DNA of 64,000 nucleotides, from the NCBI GenBank assembly GCA_900111695.1, contig FOHD01000010.1, forward strand, positions 20,982 through 84,981, read 5' to 3'. The notes under the pieces are model-generated. The model was given only the letters and a program-made list of their open reading frames with translations. It was not told where the DNA came from and did not search any database. How positions within the stretch are numbered: position 1 is the first letter of the stretch; each line of letters begins with the position of its first letter. Below are positions 41,879 to 50,458 of this stretch, piece after piece. Source of the stretch: Olsenella sp. KH3B4. Its GTDB lineage: Bacteria; Actinomycetota; Coriobacteriia; Coriobacteriales; Atopobiaceae. The position numbers and the translations under genes were made by a program.

Positions 41879-42142
41879 CTACTTCATCGAGTTGACGAGC
41901 TTCTGGACGCCAGACTTGCGGTCGGCGGCCTGGTTCTTGTGGATGATGCCCTTGGCGGCAGCCCTATCGAGCTTGCGGCAAGCGGCGTTGGCGGCAGCCT
42001 GGGCGGCATCGGCGTCGCCGGCCTCGACGGCGGCGTGAACCTTCTTGACGTAGGTCTTCAGCTCGGAGCGGACTGCCCTGTTGCGCATACGGGCCTTCTC
42101 GGCGGTGATGATGCGCTTCTTCTGAGACTTGATGTTTGCCAC
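41879..42142 (-). CDS. rpsT: 30S ribosomal protein S20
   Basis: 87-residue S20, which binds 16S rRNA at the 5' domain. MANIKSQKKRIITAEKARMR is the classical start and AAAKGIIHKNQAADRKSGV the conserved C-terminal region. GAAAGGATCC precedes the ATG. It is convergent with holA and ends in a strong terminator. Confidence 0.97.
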   Translation of the reverse strand: MANIKSQKKRIITAEKARMRNRAVRSELKTYVKKVHAAVEAGDADAAQAAANAACRKLDRAAAKGIIHKNQAADRKSGVQKLVNSMK

Positions 42143-42375
42143 GGTGCGGATCCTTTCGAAAATCTTGTTCCTAGAGGCCTCTTAAGAACTAGGTAGGTGG
42201 GAAGTGGGGGTTCCGCACCAGACACGGCGAGGTCAACTCAAAGAGTATAGCAGAGCAAACGCTTATGGAACCCTCTATTTGCGCCGATGTGCTGGCTTTG
42301 ATTGTTCATCGAGGATTATTCACATGTTCTCGCGAGGAGGATGCGAATCTACCTCAGGATTCTAGTCGTTAAGGA

Positions 42376-42501
42376 CTAGTGGAGCTTATTCCTTAGCAGC
42401 CACGCAATTGCCATGATGGCAACAATAATGCAAATAAGCACCGGTGCATATGTCACGAGAATAGTGATGATAAGCTCAGGAAATCCAAGCCCGTATATCA
42501 T
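42376..42501 (-). CDS. 41-residue single-helix membrane protein
   Basis: Small frame reading MIYGLGFPELIITILVTYAP, then a long hydrophobic stretch LICIIVAIMAIAWLL and RNKLH. One or two membrane passes with a basic end. The region is AT-richer than its surroundings and the frame is clean from ATG to TAG, but the ribosome-binding site is weak (GAAGTGAG). It lies 21 bases downstream of the exported protein gene on the same strand. Possible helper, holin-like or toxin-like peptide; function unknown. Confidence 0.5.
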   Translation of the reverse strand: MIYGLGFPELIITILVTYAPVLICIIVAIMAIAWLLRNKLH

Positions 42502-42522
42502 GGCCACTCACTTCGATTGCTC

Positions 42523-43089
42523 TTAGTAAAAATGCCCGGTGAACGAAGCGTAAAACTCACAATAGAAATCTCCGACATAGGTTGAGATGTCAGCTACGTC
42601 GCGCATTTCTGCGTGATAATAGATGGCATTCGTTCTTCCGCCATCAAGTATTGCACGGTTGTAGTTTGAGCTAATAATTCTGCCAGCCGAGATATAGATA
42701 GCAGCCCAGTTAAACGGTGATATTTTCCCTGCTGAAGTTACCCCATAATTTGCGGAAATGATAACTGTGTTCGGTAGACCTGCAATTATCAGGTTCTTTG
42801 AAGTGCTTACGGTACGCTGAGATCCAATGGCTCGAGATGCACCGGGAAATACCCGTTGTGCCTCATCTTCGAGGCCATAATATACAGGTTCGCCTTGAAG
42901 TGCCGCTCGCCTGACGGCCCCTTCCCACCGGCAATGAGCCTCCTCACTTCCTGGAATCAATAATGCATCCGAGGCGCCAGCCTCCTCTGCTCTTGCTACG
43001 TTGGGCGAAATTGTCGCCAGTGCAAATGCACTCGCTGCGATAGTGATCAGCTCTCTCCGCGATACATTAATACTATCGAAATCAAGCAT
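42523..43089 (-). CDS. Exported protein with twin-arginine-type signal, unknown function
   Basis: 188-residue protein. The N-terminus has VSRRELITIAASAFALATIS and then an ARAEE cleavage-type site, matching a Tat signal (S-R-R-x-x). The mature part is rich in Ser, Ala, Tyr and Asn (GLPNTVIISANYGVTSAGK, CEFYASFTGHFY at the end) and has two Cys. I do not recognise a family. Base composition is clearly lower in GC than the flanking housekeeping genes, suggesting transfer. It lies between a small membrane protein and the LuxR-PASTA gene, all on the minus strand. Confidence 0.7.
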   Translation of the reverse strand: MLDFDSINVSRRELITIAASAFALATISPNVARAEEAGASDALLIPGSEEAHCRWEGAVRRAALQGEPVYYGLEDEAQRVFPGASRAIGSQRTVSTSKNLIIAGLPNTVIISANYGVTSAGKISPFNWAAIYISAGRIISSNYNRAILDGGRTNAIYYHAEMRDVADISTYVGDFYCEFYASFTGHFY

Positions 43090-43232
43090 GGGCTCACCCC
43101 TTCGTAGTAATCATTGCTGCTGTGCAACGCGTTGCGGCTACAAAGTAGCGAATTAGGTTGTGGCAAATCTGTCACAAGCGAAAGATGCTACAAAGATTGG
43201 CTCGCAGACGGGGCGTTTGACTGGATGAGCGG

Positions 43233-43964
43233 TTAGGTCGCTACCACTAATACCACGCTTGCCTTCCAGCCGCCCTTCAAGTTGTAGCCGGAAGTGCAGC
43301 CCTCTCCCCAGGAGAAGGCGGAGACGCCCGCCCCAAGTCCCGCCGCGCCTTTCACATTCTTGATTTCGAGGACCTTGCCCGAAGGTAACTCGGATGCCTG
43401 CGCTTCAAATAAGGGACAAAAGCCCGCCTGAGCGACCTCAGAAGCTGCTGCGTCCGCGCGCATGCCAACCACATTTGGGAGGTCGCCATAGTCCGTGGAG
43501 ATAGTGCCGGAGGGAGAGTCTAGGTAGCCTTTATCCTCGAAGGAATGGGCTGGCAAAAGCAATAGAGCAACCAATGATAATGCCAAGCACGCAATAGTTG
43601 CGAGGACAATCCTTCTCGTGGCGCCTGCGTTCGTCTTGCGGCGAGAAATCTCTGCACGTGAGCATTCAGAGGCCGGTGCGTTGTCGGCAGTATCCGTCGC
43701 ATTGGCATTCCGCGTGACCGAGGTAGCCTCCGCCCTCGCCTGAGGAATACTCAAGAACTCTGATCGTGTGGAGACACCAAGTTTCTTGTATCCGCGCTGT
43801 CGGTAGGTGCCAACGGTCGAAGGAGTTACCCCCATGAGCCGTGCAGCCTCCTCAGCAGTCAATCCTTGGGCAACTGTACGTAAAGCTTCTGCCTCACGCT
43901 CGGATAGACCAGCCTCAGACAGCAGCTGCTCGAAGCCAGGAGTGCACTTCTCACTCGCGTCCAA
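43233..43964 (-). CDS. Membrane-anchored LuxR-type HTH regulator with extracytoplasmic PASTA-like domain
   Basis: 243-residue protein. Residues about 18-75 form a LuxR/GerE helix-turn-helix ([40 protein letters not shown]). After a polar linker is one membrane helix ([20 protein letters not shown] near 119-138). The outer part holds a PASTA-like module ([20 protein letters not shown]) and a C-terminal stretch with two Cys. PASTA domains in kinases and penicillin-binding proteins sense cell-wall material. The order gives a ToxR-like one-component sensor. TTG start at 43964 after GAGAGGAGCG. It precedes the exported-protein gene by about 140 bases. Confidence 0.8.
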   Translation of the reverse strand: MDASEKCTPGFEQLLSEAGLSEREAEALRTVAQGLTAEEAARLMGVTPSTVGTYRQRGYKKLGVSTRSEFLSIPQARAEATSVTRNANATDTADNAPASECSRAEISRRKTNAGATRRIVLATIACLALSLVALLLLPAHSFEDKGYLDSPSGTISTDYGDLPNVVGMRADAAASEVAQAGFCPLFEAQASELPSGKVLEIKNVKGAAGLGAGVSAFSWGEGCTSGYNLKGGWKASVVLVVAT

Positions 43965-44041
43965 AGTCGCTCCTCTCGCATGCCACGGGATTTAGCTTCC
44001 ATGATAAGCTTCGGCGCAGGCGAAACGTGCTCTGCATGCGC

Positions 44042-44047
44042 TATGAT
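44042..44047 (+). promoter_or_regulatory. -10 element giving a probable leaderless lepA transcript
   Basis: TATGAT ends 7 bases before the ATG at 44055, so transcription would begin at or next to the start codon. No ribosome-binding site precedes that ATG. I see no clear -35. Confidence 0.4.
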
Positions 44048-44054
44048 GTCTCGC

Positions 44055-45866
44055 ATGAAGACGACAGACACCTCACACATCCGCAACTTCTCAATTGTTG
44101 CGCACATAGACCATGGCAAGTCGACCATCTCGGACCGCATCCTGGAGCTCACGCACACGGTGGACGAGCGCGACATGGCCGACCAACTCCTCGACACCAT
44201 GGACATCGAGCGCGAGCGCGGCATCACCATCAAGTCGAACGCCGTGCGCGTGGTCTACGACGCCGACGACGGGGAGTCCTACCAGTTCAACCTCATCGAC
44301 ACCCCGGGGCACGTGGATTTCACGTACGAGGTGTCGCGCTCGCTCGCCGCCTGCGAGGGTGCCGTCCTGGTGGTTGACGCAACCCAGGGCGTGGAGGCCC
44401 AGACCGTCTCCAACGCCACCCTGGCGATGAACGCCAACCTGGACATTGTTCCCGCAATCAACAAGATCGACCTTCCCTCGGCGCATCCCGAGGAGGTCAA
44501 GAAGGAGATCGAGGAGGACCTCGCCATCCCGGCCGACGATGCGGTGCTCGTCTCGGGCAAGACCGGCGAGGGCATCCACGACCTTCTCGAGGCCATCGTC
44601 TATCTTGTCTCGCCGCCCAAGGGAGACGCAAAGGCGCCGCTCAAGGCCCTGATTCTGGATTCATATTTTGACGAGTACCGCGGCGTTGTGGCCACGGTGC
44701 GCGTCTTTGATGGCAGCATCAAGAAGGGCGACCACCTGCGCATGATGGCGCTTGGCGACACCTTCCTCTGCGATGGCGTGGGCTGCAAGCGCCCCCTCGA
44801 GACCCCGCTGGACGAGCTTGGCGTGGGCGAGGTGGGCTATGTGGTGACGGGCCTCAAGGACCCGGCCCTTGTGAAGACGGGTGACACCATCACCTACGAG
44901 GACCGCCCCTGCGCGGAGGCCTGCCCGGGCTACCACGAGGCAAAGCCCATGGTCTTCACGGGGCTTTTCCCCATCGACAACAAGCAGTACGAGAACCTGC
45001 GCGACGCGCTCGAGAAGCTCAAGGTGAACGACCCCTCGCTCATTTGGACTCCCGAGACGAGCGTTGCCCTGGGCTTTGGCTTTCGCGTGGGATTCCTTGG
45101 ACTTCTCCACATGGAGGTCGTGAAGGAACGCCTCGAGCGCGAGTTTGGCCTCGACCTTATCGCCACGTCCCCCTCGGTTGACTACCACGTCTACAAGACT
45201 GACGGCGAGATGGTTGACATTACAAGCCCGCAGGACCTGCCCGACGTCACCCGCATCGATCACATTGAGGAGCCCTACCTCAAGGCCAAGGTCATCGTGC
45301 CCCCAGACTTCATGGGCGCCGTGATGCAGCTCGTGGTCGACCACCGTGGCGAGACGAGCGACATGGTCTATCTCTCGGAGAAGTCCGTGGAGATTCACTT
45401 TGACATCCCGCTGGCCGAGCTTATTCTCGACTTCTTTGACCAGCTCAAGAGCCGTACCAAAGGCTATGCCTCCCTCGACTACGAGATTGGCGACTACCGT
45501 ACGAGCGACCTCGTAAAGCTGGACATTCTCCTTGCGGGCGAGGAGGTGGATGCTCTCTCGTTCATCGTCCCGCGCGACCGGGCCTACGACATGGCGAGAA
45601 GTCTCTGCGACAAGCTCAAGGAGATCATCCCGCGCCAGCAGTTCGAGGTCCCCATCCAGGGGGCTATCGGCAACAAGATCATCGCGCGCTCCACCGTGAA
45701 AGCCGTTCGCAAGGATGTTCTCGCCAAGTGCTACGGCGGTGACATCTCCCGCAAGCGCAAGCTCCTGGAGAAGCAGAAGGAGGGCAAGAAGCGCATGAAG
45801 TCCATCGGCTCCGTCGAGGTGCCGCAGGAGGCCTTCCTTGCCGTCCTCAAGGTGGATGACGAATGA
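44055..45866 (+). CDS. lepA: Elongation factor 4 (LepA)
   Basis: 603-residue translational GTPase that acts on stalled or mispositioned ribosomes. G1 is [10 protein letters not shown] near 13-22, G3 DTPGH, G4 NKID; the C-terminal CTD is complete ([20 protein letters not shown], then [20 protein letters not shown]). The start [12 protein letters not shown] fits the family; upstream in-frame ATGs exist but would add residues not normal in LepA. The stop overlaps the dus start as ATGA. Confidence 0.96.
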   Translation: MKTTDTSHIRNFSIVAHIDHGKSTISDRILELTHTVDERDMADQLLDTMDIERERGITIKSNAVRVVYDADDGESYQFNLIDTPGHVDFTYEVSRSLAACEGAVLVVDATQGVEAQTVSNATLAMNANLDIVPAINKIDLPSAHPEEVKKEIEEDLAIPADDAVLVSGKTGEGIHDLLEAIVYLVSPPKGDAKAPLKALILDSYFDEYRGVVATVRVFDGSIKKGDHLRMMALGDTFLCDGVGCKRPLETPLDELGVGEVGYVVTGLKDPALVKTGDTITYEDRPCAEACPGYHEAKPMVFTGLFPIDNKQYENLRDALEKLKVNDPSLIWTPETSVALGFGFRVGFLGLLHMEVVKERLEREFGLDLIATSPSVDYHVYKTDGEMVDITSPQDLPDVTRIDHIEEPYLKAKVIVPPDFMGAVMQLVVDHRGETSDMVYLSEKSVEIHFDIPLAELILDFFDQLKSRTKGYASLDYEIGDYRTSDLVKLDILLAGEEVDALSFIVPRDRAYDMARSLCDKLKEIIPRQQFEVPIQGAIGNKIIARSTVKAVRKDVLAKCYGGDISRKRKLLEKQKEGKKRMKSIGSVEVPQEAFLAVLKVDDE

Positions 45867-46936
45867 CGCCTTCGCAGGTTTTGGCCGAGTGGGGACCGGC
45901 GGCCGGTTTGGCTGCGGGACCAGCGGTTCTACCGGCTAAGTCTACACATGGAGATAGACTTGACCTCAAGTCAAGGTTTAGGGTTAACCCCTTTCTCATG
46001 GCCCCCATGGCGGGCGTCTCCGATGCGGCGTATCGCACCATGGCACGTGCGGGCGGCGCTGGGCTTGCATATACCGAGATGGTCTCGTGCGCTGGTCTGC
46101 ACTATGGTGGCGAGAAGACCTGGGAGCTCGTCGAGCCGGCAGAGACGGAACCCGACATCGCCGTCCAGCTGTTTGGCTCCAAGCCCGAGCTTTTCCGTGA
46201 GGCCGCAGCATCTGTATGCGAGCGGCTGGGTGATCGCCTTGCCCTCATTGACATCAACATGGCTTGTCCCGTCCCCAAGGTGACCAAGAAGGGGGAAGGG
46301 TCGGCTCTGCTCGACAGTCCCGAGCTTGCGGCATCACTTGTCCGTTCGTGCATCGAAGGTGTTGACGGACGGGTTCCGGTAACGGTAAAGATTCGTCGCG
46401 GAAGGCGTATGGGCGAGGAGGTTGCTCCCGACTTCGCGCGTGCCATGGAGGCTGCCGGCGCCTCGGCCATCGCCGTGCATGGGCGCTTTGCCAACCAGCT
46501 CTATCACGGCGAGGCAGACTGGGGCTGCGTCGGCAGGGTTGCCAAGGCCGTGGGCGTCCCGGTCATAGGGTCCGGGGACGTCTCGTCTGCCCAGGCTGCG
46601 GTACGCATGCTTGCCGAGACCGGCGCTTCTGCCGTTATGGTTGCGCGAGGAAGCTACGGGAACCCCTGGGTATTTCGGGACGCCATGGCGCTGCGCTTGG
46701 GCGAGCGTCCCGCAATTCATGGCCCGCGCGAGAAGATTGCCGCGTTCCGCTGCCACGTGCGTCTGCTTGCCGCCACGGGTGCAAACCTTAAGCGAGCACG
46801 AAGCCTCGCGGGGTGGTATTTGCGCGGGATGCCTGAGGCGGCCCGTCTCCGCGGCATGGCGGTAACGTGTCTTACCCTCGAGGACTACCTTGCCGTAGCA
46901 GACGAAGCCGAGCGGATGCTTCTCGATGTCCAGTAG
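45863..46936 (+). CDS. tRNA-dihydrouridine synthase, DusB-like
   Basis: 357-residue FMN enzyme reducing uridines in tRNA. The TIM-barrel opening [19 protein letters not shown] follows an unusual N-terminal tail of about 40 residues (rich in Ala/Gly/Pro). The catalytic Cys is in [20 protein letters not shown], and the FMN-phosphate site is [11 protein letters not shown] and [17 protein letters not shown] 45863 overlaps lepA; the extra N-terminal tail could mean the true start is later. It overlaps hemW at its end. Confidence 0.92.
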   Translation: MTPSQVLAEWGPAAGLAAGPAVLPAKSTHGDRLDLKSRFRVNPFLMAPMAGVSDAAYRTMARAGGAGLAYTEMVSCAGLHYGGEKTWELVEPAETEPDIAVQLFGSKPELFREAAASVCERLGDRLALIDINMACPVPKVTKKGEGSALLDSPELAASLVRSCIEGVDGRVPVTVKIRRGRRMGEEVAPDFARAMEAAGASAIAVHGRFANQLYHGEADWGCVGRVAKAVGVPVIGSGDVSSAQAAVRMLAETGASAVMVARGSYGNPWVFRDAMALRLGERPAIHGPREKIAAFRCHVRLLAATGANLKRARSLAGWYLRGMPEAARLRGMAVTCLTLEDYLAVADEAERMLLDVQ

Positions 46937-48206
46937 CGCTATGAGCTGCGAAGGTACAGGGTGGCGCGGCCGTCTCATCGCCGAAGGCGCCAATGCTCTG
47001 TACCTGCACGTGCCCTTCTGTGTTCAGAAGTGTGCATACTGCGACTTTGCCTCTTGGGCAACCCCTCGCGGAGACACGCTGCTTGCTCGCTACGCCCAGG
47101 CGCTGGGTAAGCAGGTAGAGGAAGCATCGCGGCTTGGGATGCTCGACCACTGCGAGACGCTCTATGTTGGCGGGGGCACGCCGTCGCTTCTGGGCGAGAA
47201 CCTCGGGGGTCTCCTGCGGGTGGTCGGGTCCTGTGCACCCGAGCTCAGCGAGCTTACCTGCGAGGCAAACCCCGAGTCGCTTTCAGGCACCCTTCTCGAC
47301 GATCTTGTTGAGGCGGGATGCACAAGGCTCTCCATGGGAGTGCAGAGCCTGTGCGACGGCGAGCTTTCCGAGCTTGGTAGGGTCCACGACGCCGCGCGTG
47401 CTCGCGATCGCGTTGTTGCCGCGCTTGCTCACGGGTTGAATGTATCGTGTGACCTGATGTGTGCGATTCCCCTCCAGACTGCCGAAAGCTGGCAGTCCAC
47501 GCTTGAAGGCATCGTTTCGCTTGGGGTTGACCACGTGAGCGTCTATCCCCTCCAAATCGAGGAGGGAACTCCCCTGGGGCTAAAGGTGGGCGACGAGGAA
47601 CCTGCGTGGAACTCGCCGGATGTCCAAGCCGACAGGATGACTCAGGCTCAAGCTGTGCTTGAGGGTAATGGTTTTCGCAGGTACGAGGTGGCAAGCTATG
47701 CTCGTTCGCCACAAAGTGAATGTCGTCACAACAAGGCCTACTGGACAGGGAAGCCGTACCTCGGGCTTGGCACTGGAGCTGCGTCAATGCTTACCCGCGA
47801 GGGTTACTTGAGGCTTATGGAGGTCTGTCCTCAACTTGGACCTTTACCTGAGTGTATGTCTCGAGTGCGTCTCAAGGTTCTTTCCAGTAGGCAGGAGATC
47901 GCCGAGGATCCCCAATTGCCCTCCCTTAAGTTCGAGGAAGAGTTCCTGACAGAGCGTCAGGCTGCTGCAGAGGACCTCATGCTGGGGGCACGGCTTGCGT
48001 CTGGCCTTGACGCGGGTCTCGTGGCCTACGCGCGCGACCTTCTCGGCCAATCTGTTGACGAGACGCTCGCCCGCCTTGTGCGCGAGGGCTACCTCAGTGA
48101 CGCCCTTGCGCCTACCGAGAAAGGCTGGCTCTTGGGCAACGAACTCTATGGGGAGCTTTGGGACTTGGCCGATGGTTGTGAGACGCTTGTGAGGCGAAGC
48201 TCATAG
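46926..48206 (+). CDS. hemW: Heme chaperone HemW (radical SAM, coproporphyrinogen oxidase-like)
   Basis: 426-residue radical SAM protein. The cluster motif is LYLHVPFCVQKCAYCDFAS (CxxxCxxC), then LYVGGGTPSLL and CEANPESL. The HNxxYW motif that marks HemW and not HemN is present as HNKAYW. HemW delivers heme to membrane proteins. Start at ATG 46926, overlapping dus by 11 bases; ATG 46941 is possible. The lepA-dus-hemW genes overlap and are one operon. The stop abuts a tandem-repeat block. Confidence 0.92.
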   Translation: MSSSAMSCEGTGWRGRLIAEGANALYLHVPFCVQKCAYCDFASWATPRGDTLLARYAQALGKQVEEASRLGMLDHCETLYVGGGTPSLLGENLGGLLRVVGSCAPELSELTCEANPESLSGTLLDDLVEAGCTRLSMGVQSLCDGELSELGRVHDAARARDRVVAALAHGLNVSCDLMCAIPLQTAESWQSTLEGIVSLGVDHVSVYPLQIEEGTPLGLKVGDEEPAWNSPDVQADRMTQAQAVLEGNGFRRYEVASYARSPQSECRHNKAYWTGKPYLGLGTGAASMLTREGYLRLMEVCPQLGPLPECMSRVRLKVLSSRQEIAEDPQLPSLKFEEEFLTERQAAAEDLMLGARLASGLDAGLVAYARDLLGQSVDETLARLVREGYLSDALAPTEKGWLLGNELYGELWDLADGCETLVRRSS

Positions 48207-48450
48207 CGAGGGTTTCGTGCGGAGTTTCTGCGGGGAATGCGCCCCGTGGCGCCAAATTGACGCCACTGCGAGGGTTTCGTACGCACTTGCTGCCAAAACA
48301 CACCCTCCGGCGTCAAAACGGCGCCACAGCAGCGACTTCGTACGTTGTTGCTGCGGTAACGCGCCCTCTGGCGCCAGAATGACGCCACAGCGGAGTTCTC
48401 CGCAGCACCTGCCGGAGGCAAACCGCCCCCGGCGCCGCGGTGACCTCACG
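48206..48450. repeat. Four degenerate tandem repeats of 61-62 bp
   Basis: Units at 48206-48267, 48268-48328, 48329-48389 and 48390-48450 share the pattern GCGAGGGTTTCGTACG ... TGCTGC ... CACCCTC-GGCGCC ... GACGCCACA. The unit contains short inverted GGCGCC/GTGGCG pieces. The array begins at the hemW stop. A further dispersed copy is at 37045-37100. No spacers of the CRISPR kind. The rest of the gap to 48567 holds the presumed promoter of the next gene. Confidence 0.85.
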
Positions 48451-48567
48451 CCCGTCTGCACCCGCATCTACGTAAACACTTGATTTGTCGCCCCCGGCAC
48501 GCCATGCTATGGCCAGCTGCGCATTTGCACTCCCCGCACGGGGGAGACCATGTAGAAAGGGAAGAGC

Positions 48568-49056
48568 ATGGCTGGTGAGCGTACTGACGTCATTTCGTGG
48601 GACGAGTTCTTCATGCGCGTCGCCATTGCGGCGAGCCTGAGGAGCAAGGACCCCAGTACGCAGGTGGGCGCCTGCATTGCCGACACCAACCACAGGATTC
48701 TCTCCGTGGGCTACAACGGGACCCCTTCGGCCCTCGCCGATGCCGACTTCCCGTGGGGTACCTCGGTCGACCCTCTCCACGACAAGCACAGCTATGTCAT
48801 TCACGCCGAGGCCAACGCCATTCTCAACTACCGCGGCTCGCTCAAGGACATGGCTGGCGCCACCGTCTACGTAACGCTCTTCCCGTGCCATGAGTGCGCG
48901 AAGACCCTTGTCCAGGCAGGCATCGGCGAGGTTGTCTACCTCGACGACAAGTACGATGGGACCGAGGACAATCTCATCTCGAAGCACGTCCTCGACGAGT
49001 GCGGCGTGACGTATCGCCCCATTGGCATCGACCTTTCCGCCGCCGCTCAGAGGTAG
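48568..49056 (+). CDS. Deoxycytidylate (dCMP) deaminase
   Basis: 162-residue zinc-dependent deaminase making dUMP from dCMP for thymidylate synthesis. Zinc ligands are His and the catalytic Glu in YVIHAEANAIL near 73-83 and two Cys in LFPCHECAKTLV near 105-116. The early motif STQVGACIADTNHRILSVGY is typical. GAAAGGGAAGAGC precedes the ATG. It is monocistronic and ends in a palindromic terminator. Confidence 0.94.
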   Translation: MAGERTDVISWDEFFMRVAIAASLRSKDPSTQVGACIADTNHRILSVGYNGTPSALADADFPWGTSVDPLHDKHSYVIHAEANAILNYRGSLKDMAGATVYVTLFPCHECAKTLVQAGIGEVVYLDDKYDGTEDNLISKHVLDECGVTYRPIGIDLSAAAQR

Positions 49057-49057
49057 A

Positions 49058-49086
49058 TGAGGCAAAGGGACTGTCCCTTTGCCTCA
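49058..49086 (+). terminator. 29-bp palindromic terminator, repeat family copy 2
   Basis: TGAGGCAAAGGGAC-T-GTCCCTTTGCCTCA is a perfect 14-bp stem, starting two bases after the deaminase stop. It keeps pairing despite an A-to-G change relative to the copy at 28861, because the opposite arm changed too. Confidence 0.8.
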
Positions 49087-49202
49087 CGTGGTAAATGCGT
49101 TGGGGCACGGTGCATCCTGTATAGAGTCGTTGCCTTCCGGCTACAATCGTGCGAAGTCGGACCCGTGGAGGGCCCGCCCCAAGCATCGGCAGGAGACTTC
49201 GC

Positions 49203-50318
49203 ATGGCTTCGATGAACGACAAGGATTATTACGCCATTCTCGGCGTCGAGAAGGACGCCTCCACAGAGGGCATTCGCAAGGCCTTCCAGCAGAAGGCTCG
49301 CAAGCTTCACCCCGACGTCAACAAGGCGCCCGATGCAGAGGAGAAGTTCAAGGAGGTCTCGGAGGCCTACGCCGTCCTCTCTGACCCCGAGAAGCGCTCG
49401 CGCTACGACGCCATGCGCTCCGGCTCCCCGTTTGCTGGCGCGACGGGGTCGACCGGCTCCCCGTACGCAGGCGGCTACGGTGGGGGAGACCCCTTCGGTT
49501 GGGGCTTCCCCTTTGGCTCCTACGGGTATTCGCGTCGCGGCTCGACTGGCGGTCGCTCACGTTCGTACAACCCGCGCGTTGGCGCTGACGTCGTCTTTGA
49601 CGTCACGCTCGATGCTTCCACTGCTGAGAAGGGCGGCAAGCGGGGCGTCACCTACCAGCGCTACGCCGCATGCGAGGTGTGCCACGGCAAGGGCTCCGTC
49701 CAGGCGGAGCACTCGGAGACCTGCCCAACCTGCCACGGCACGGGCCGCATCTCCGTTGACCTCACGGGACTCTTTGGCTTTGGCGTCATGGACATGGAGT
49801 GCCCGGAGTGCGAGGGTACCGGTCGCGTGGTCGCGGACCCCTGCGATGCCTGCGGAGGCTCGGGGCGCGTTCTCACAGCCAGCGAGGTTGTGGTGAACAT
49901 CCCCGCCGGATCTCACGATGGTGACCTCATTCGTGTGAAGGGCATGGGCAACGCCGGCACCAACGGCTCCGCTGCCGGCGACTTTGTGTGCAGAGTCGTG
50001 GTGCCCGAGGAGCGGCTCAACCGCTACCAGGCAACCGGCTTCCAGATTCTTGGCTTCGACCTGCCGTTCCTCGTCTTTGGCGCAGTATCCGGGACGCTTT
50101 CCGGACTTCTCGCCTTCATCATCGTCATTGCGGCGGTTGGCATCGCCTTCCTGGTGCGCGGCGGCGGCCTCAAGAGCAATTCGCGCTGGTGGAGAAACGC
50201 TCTGGCCTCTCTGGGCAACGGGGCGACAAGTGGCCTCATCCTCGCGCTTCTCATGGTCTCCATGTTCTCCTGCACGGCGGCGGGCCCCGGCGTGAGGTAC
50301 TACGGCTTCCTGTGGTAG
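49203..50318 (+). CDS. J-domain (DnaJ-like) protein with C-terminal membrane helices
   Basis: 371-residue co-chaperone. J-domain at residues 7-70 ([18 protein letters not shown] in KLHPDVNK), a Gly/Ser/Phe-rich linker, then the cysteine-rich zinc domain with four CxxCxG-type repeats ([32 protein letters not shown]). Only one substrate-binding domain follows ([19 protein letters not shown]); instead of the second domain there are two or three hydrophobic segments ([50 protein letters not shown]). It should recruit DnaK to the membrane. ATG 49203 follows AGGAGA. A standard DnaJ is encoded next. Confidence 0.88.
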   Translation: MASMNDKDYYAILGVEKDASTEGIRKAFQQKARKLHPDVNKAPDAEEKFKEVSEAYAVLSDPEKRSRYDAMRSGSPFAGATGSTGSPYAGGYGGGDPFGWGFPFGSYGYSRRGSTGGRSRSYNPRVGADVVFDVTLDASTAEKGGKRGVTYQRYAACEVCHGKGSVQAEHSETCPTCHGTGRISVDLTGLFGFGVMDMECPECEGTGRVVADPCDACGGSGRVLTASEVVVNIPAGSHDGDLIRVKGMGNAGTNGSAAGDFVCRVVVPEERLNRYQATGFQILGFDLPFLVFGAVSGTLSGLLAFIIVIAAVGIAFLVRGGGLKSNSRWWRNALASLGNGATSGLILALLMVSMFSCTAAGPGVRYYGFLW

Positions 50319-50393
50319 CCTGCGTAAGCACGCATCGCCCGGCGATTCTCGCGTTCGCCGGGTATGCCTTTGGGTAGAGAAAGACCTTGTACG

Positions 50394-50414
50394 CGCCGCC
50401 AAGGCGGCGTTTTT
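50394..50414 (+). terminator. Rho-independent terminator
   Basis: CGCCGCC-AA-GGCGGCG followed by five T, between the two J-domain genes. The two are therefore probably separate units or differently expressed. Confidence 0.8.
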
Positions 50415-50458
50415 GTCTGCAGGCTTGCCCCGGGGGTCGGGGCGATTTCGGGAGTTTG

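Noticed and set aside
48206-48450. CRISPR array
   Set aside because: Units are contiguous, 61-62 bases long and diverged along their whole length, without constant repeats and variable spacers; no cas genes nearby.
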